DNA of 64,000 nt from Saccoglossus kowalevskii (taxonomy: Eukaryota; Hemichordata; Enteropneusta; Harrimaniidae), in contig NW_003155740.1 in NCBI RefSeq assembly GCF_000003605.2, positions 361,738 through 425,737 on the forward strand, written 5' to 3'. Shown here one piece after another: positions 63,101 to 64,000 of the stretch. How positions within the stretch are numbered: position 1 is the first letter of the stretch; each line of letters begins with the position of its first letter. The position numbers and the translations under genes are program-made. The notes under the pieces are model-generated. The model was not told the origin of the DNA and ran no database searches. It saw nothing but the letters and a program-made list of their open reading frames with translations.

Positions 63101-64000
63101 AGGAGAAACTTGACACAAGGTTATTTCCACATGGCAGATCGAGATTAGAAATAAATAAACTTAGAAGTCTATCACATCAGAATATAGGGCGCGTTTTATC
63201 ATGCGTTCTACAGGAAGATGTCACTATACAAGTATAAACATATTTTCAAAATGTTATTGCTTATATACCATTAAGCTTGAATGCGTGACTTGTGTGTTTA
63301 ATCAACTTCATTATTTGTTCTTTCTGCAGGTATCAGAGTATTATGATACAAAGACAACTCTACTTAACGTAGCTTTACACAAACAATGCACTGATAAATT
63401 AATTGACTACCTGATGCAGGTGGCATCCGGAATGGCTTACCTTCACGAAAATTATTTGATACATTGTGACCTAAGGGCTGCACATATATACATTTCTCAA
63501 AATGATCAGGTAATTATCAACTTTGTTTTATTCACCGGTGGTCAATTTATGTTAGATACAGCAAAATATGTTGGAGTGTCTGAATGTATGTTGGTCAGAC
63601 CATAATTCATCACGTTTCTTTATATTGTTGTTAGCCATTCAATTGAAGGTTTCGTGCCTATATCCCTAGTTATTATTTTTGAAATTTTGTTTTACCTATA
63701 TTTTATTCAGTATGATATGATACACTCAGTTACGTGTTGTTTACGTTCGATTAGGTGTACGCTGACAGAGTACACTGACCTCAATTGTCGCTTGGCCTTG
63801 TCCCGTACATGTTTTAATTCGGTATTGACTGACTAATGAGTTTTATTGCATGACACTCTTTTACATACACTTACAATTTGTATACCAGGCAAAAGTTGGC
63901 AGACTCGGTCGTGCATGTCTTCTGGAAGTTGGGTTATATGATCTATGTGTGCAAGACAGTGTGAAAATAAGGCAAATGCTGAAGGATCAAATACGTTGGT
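55630..64000 (+). CDS. TIR-like / tandem tyrosine-kinase-like protein (copy B), 3' end beyond the window
   Basis: Fourteen exons join in frame into 1,198 codons: 55630-55696, 55793-56257, 56521-56727, 57680-58470, 58606-58762, 60208-61134, 61407-61588, 62158-62314, 62534-62604, 62751-62807, 62911-62994, 63091-63231, 63330-63509 and 63889-63998. The window ends on the donor GT of exon 14. Exons 5, 7, 8, 9, 12 and 14 have exactly the lengths of their counterparts in copy A (157, 182, 157, 71, 141, 110), and all phases agree. Present: TIR-like domain (about residues 33-140), helical region, kinase-like 1 (about 685-970) and most of kinase-like 2. In kinase 1 the ATP-anchoring lysine is Ser700, while Glu731, Asp811, Asn816 and Asp833 (DLK for DFG) remain. 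In kinase 2, HCD and RLG are degenerate as in copy A. ZU5, UPA and death exons are expected further right but not seen. Confidence 0.87.
56728..57679 (+). other. Intron 3 of copy B
   Basis: A 952-bp intron with canonical ends; I see no repeat or reading frame in it that I can name. Confidence 0.7.
58781..59854. mobile_element. Non-autonomous DNA transposon-like element in intron 5 of copy B
   Basis: Starts AGTCCCCGTT and ends AACGGGGACT, a perfect 10-bp terminal inverted repeat; the left end folds further (TTCGGAC/GTCCGAA). The interior has diverged monomers of about 300 bp (near 58,860 and 59,160, then more decayed) with shared TTTGCATGTGCCTAGTACCT and ACATGTTAGGATACATGTCC. No transposase frame is seen. 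Superfamily not assigned. Confidence 0.65.
59871..60203. repeat. (TTTA)n / (TTAA)n compound microsatellite next to a splice acceptor
   Basis: About 330 bp of TTTA repeats with a central TTAA block and a TTTG/TTCG interruption near 60,076-60,112. It ends only a few bases before the exon 6 acceptor (TTTTGCAG, exon from 60208), so it supplies the polypyrimidine-side sequence of that splice site. The Phe-Ile-Tyr-Leu repeat readable upstream of exon 6 is a by-product. Confidence 0.95.
61589..62157 (+). other. Intron 7 of copy B
   Basis: A 569-bp intron with canonical ends. No feature recognised. Confidence 0.7.

Noticed and set aside
1-64000. CRISPR arrays, operons or bacterial-type systems
   Set aside because: Repeats are of animal transposon and microsatellite type, and genes are intron-split; nothing prokaryotic is visible.

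Overview
The window is nuclear DNA from an invertebrate animal. Genes are split by GT-AG introns, the proteins are animal families (RCHY1, AKR1A1, Golgi-type sulfotransferase, ZU5/UPA/death), and the A+T-rich non-coding DNA carries small inverted-repeat transposons, tRNA-derived SINEs, LINE debris, LTR debris and long TTTA/TTAA microsatellites. ZU5-UPA-death modules fused to TIR and kinase domains suggest an animal with an enlarged innate-immune repertoire, such as a lophotrochozoan or a non-vertebrate deuterostome. I cannot name the phylum from sequence alone.

Layout. (1) 522-8251, minus strand: a complete 10-exon RCHY1/Pirh2 ubiquitin ligase. (2) 8252-8554: a 303-bp head-to-head interval with a DR1 nuclear-receptor-type motif. 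(3) 8555-20363, plus: a complete 7-exon aldo-keto reductase (AKR1A1 type, 324 aa), with a repeat-filled 7-kb first intron. (4) 20364-24572: no gene seen. (5) 24573-28994, minus: a two-exon, 1018-aa type II membrane protein with a long acidic and glutamine-rich stem and a divergent carbohydrate sulfotransferase domain. (6) 28995-34681: no gene seen; three related short inverted-repeat elements. (7) 34682-44096, minus: a 21-exon gene whose joined exons stay in frame for about 1,810 codons. It encodes TIR-like domain, helical region, tyrosine-kinase-like domain, second degenerate kinase domain, linker, ZU5, UPA, death domain. (8) 44097-55629: an intergenic block containing a direct duplication of about 2.6 kb, a 5'-truncated LINE with a smaller element nested in it, an LTR and an assembly gap. 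(9) 55630 to the right edge, plus: a divergently oriented paralogue of the same gene, present as 14 exons (about 1,198 codons) and cut off by the window.

The main discovery is the paralogous pair in (7) and (9). One polypeptide joins a TIR-like module, a JAK-like tandem of tyrosine-kinase folds, and the ZU5-UPA-death tail of UNC5-type receptors, with no transmembrane segment seen. The first kinase domain has lost different catalytic residues in the two copies: one keeps the ATP-anchoring lysine but has lost the DFG aspartate, the other the reverse. The second kinase domain is degenerate in both. This suggests cytoplasmic signalling scaffolds or allosteric switches, perhaps acting as a pair. 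Architecture and exon structure are read from the sequence; function is inference.
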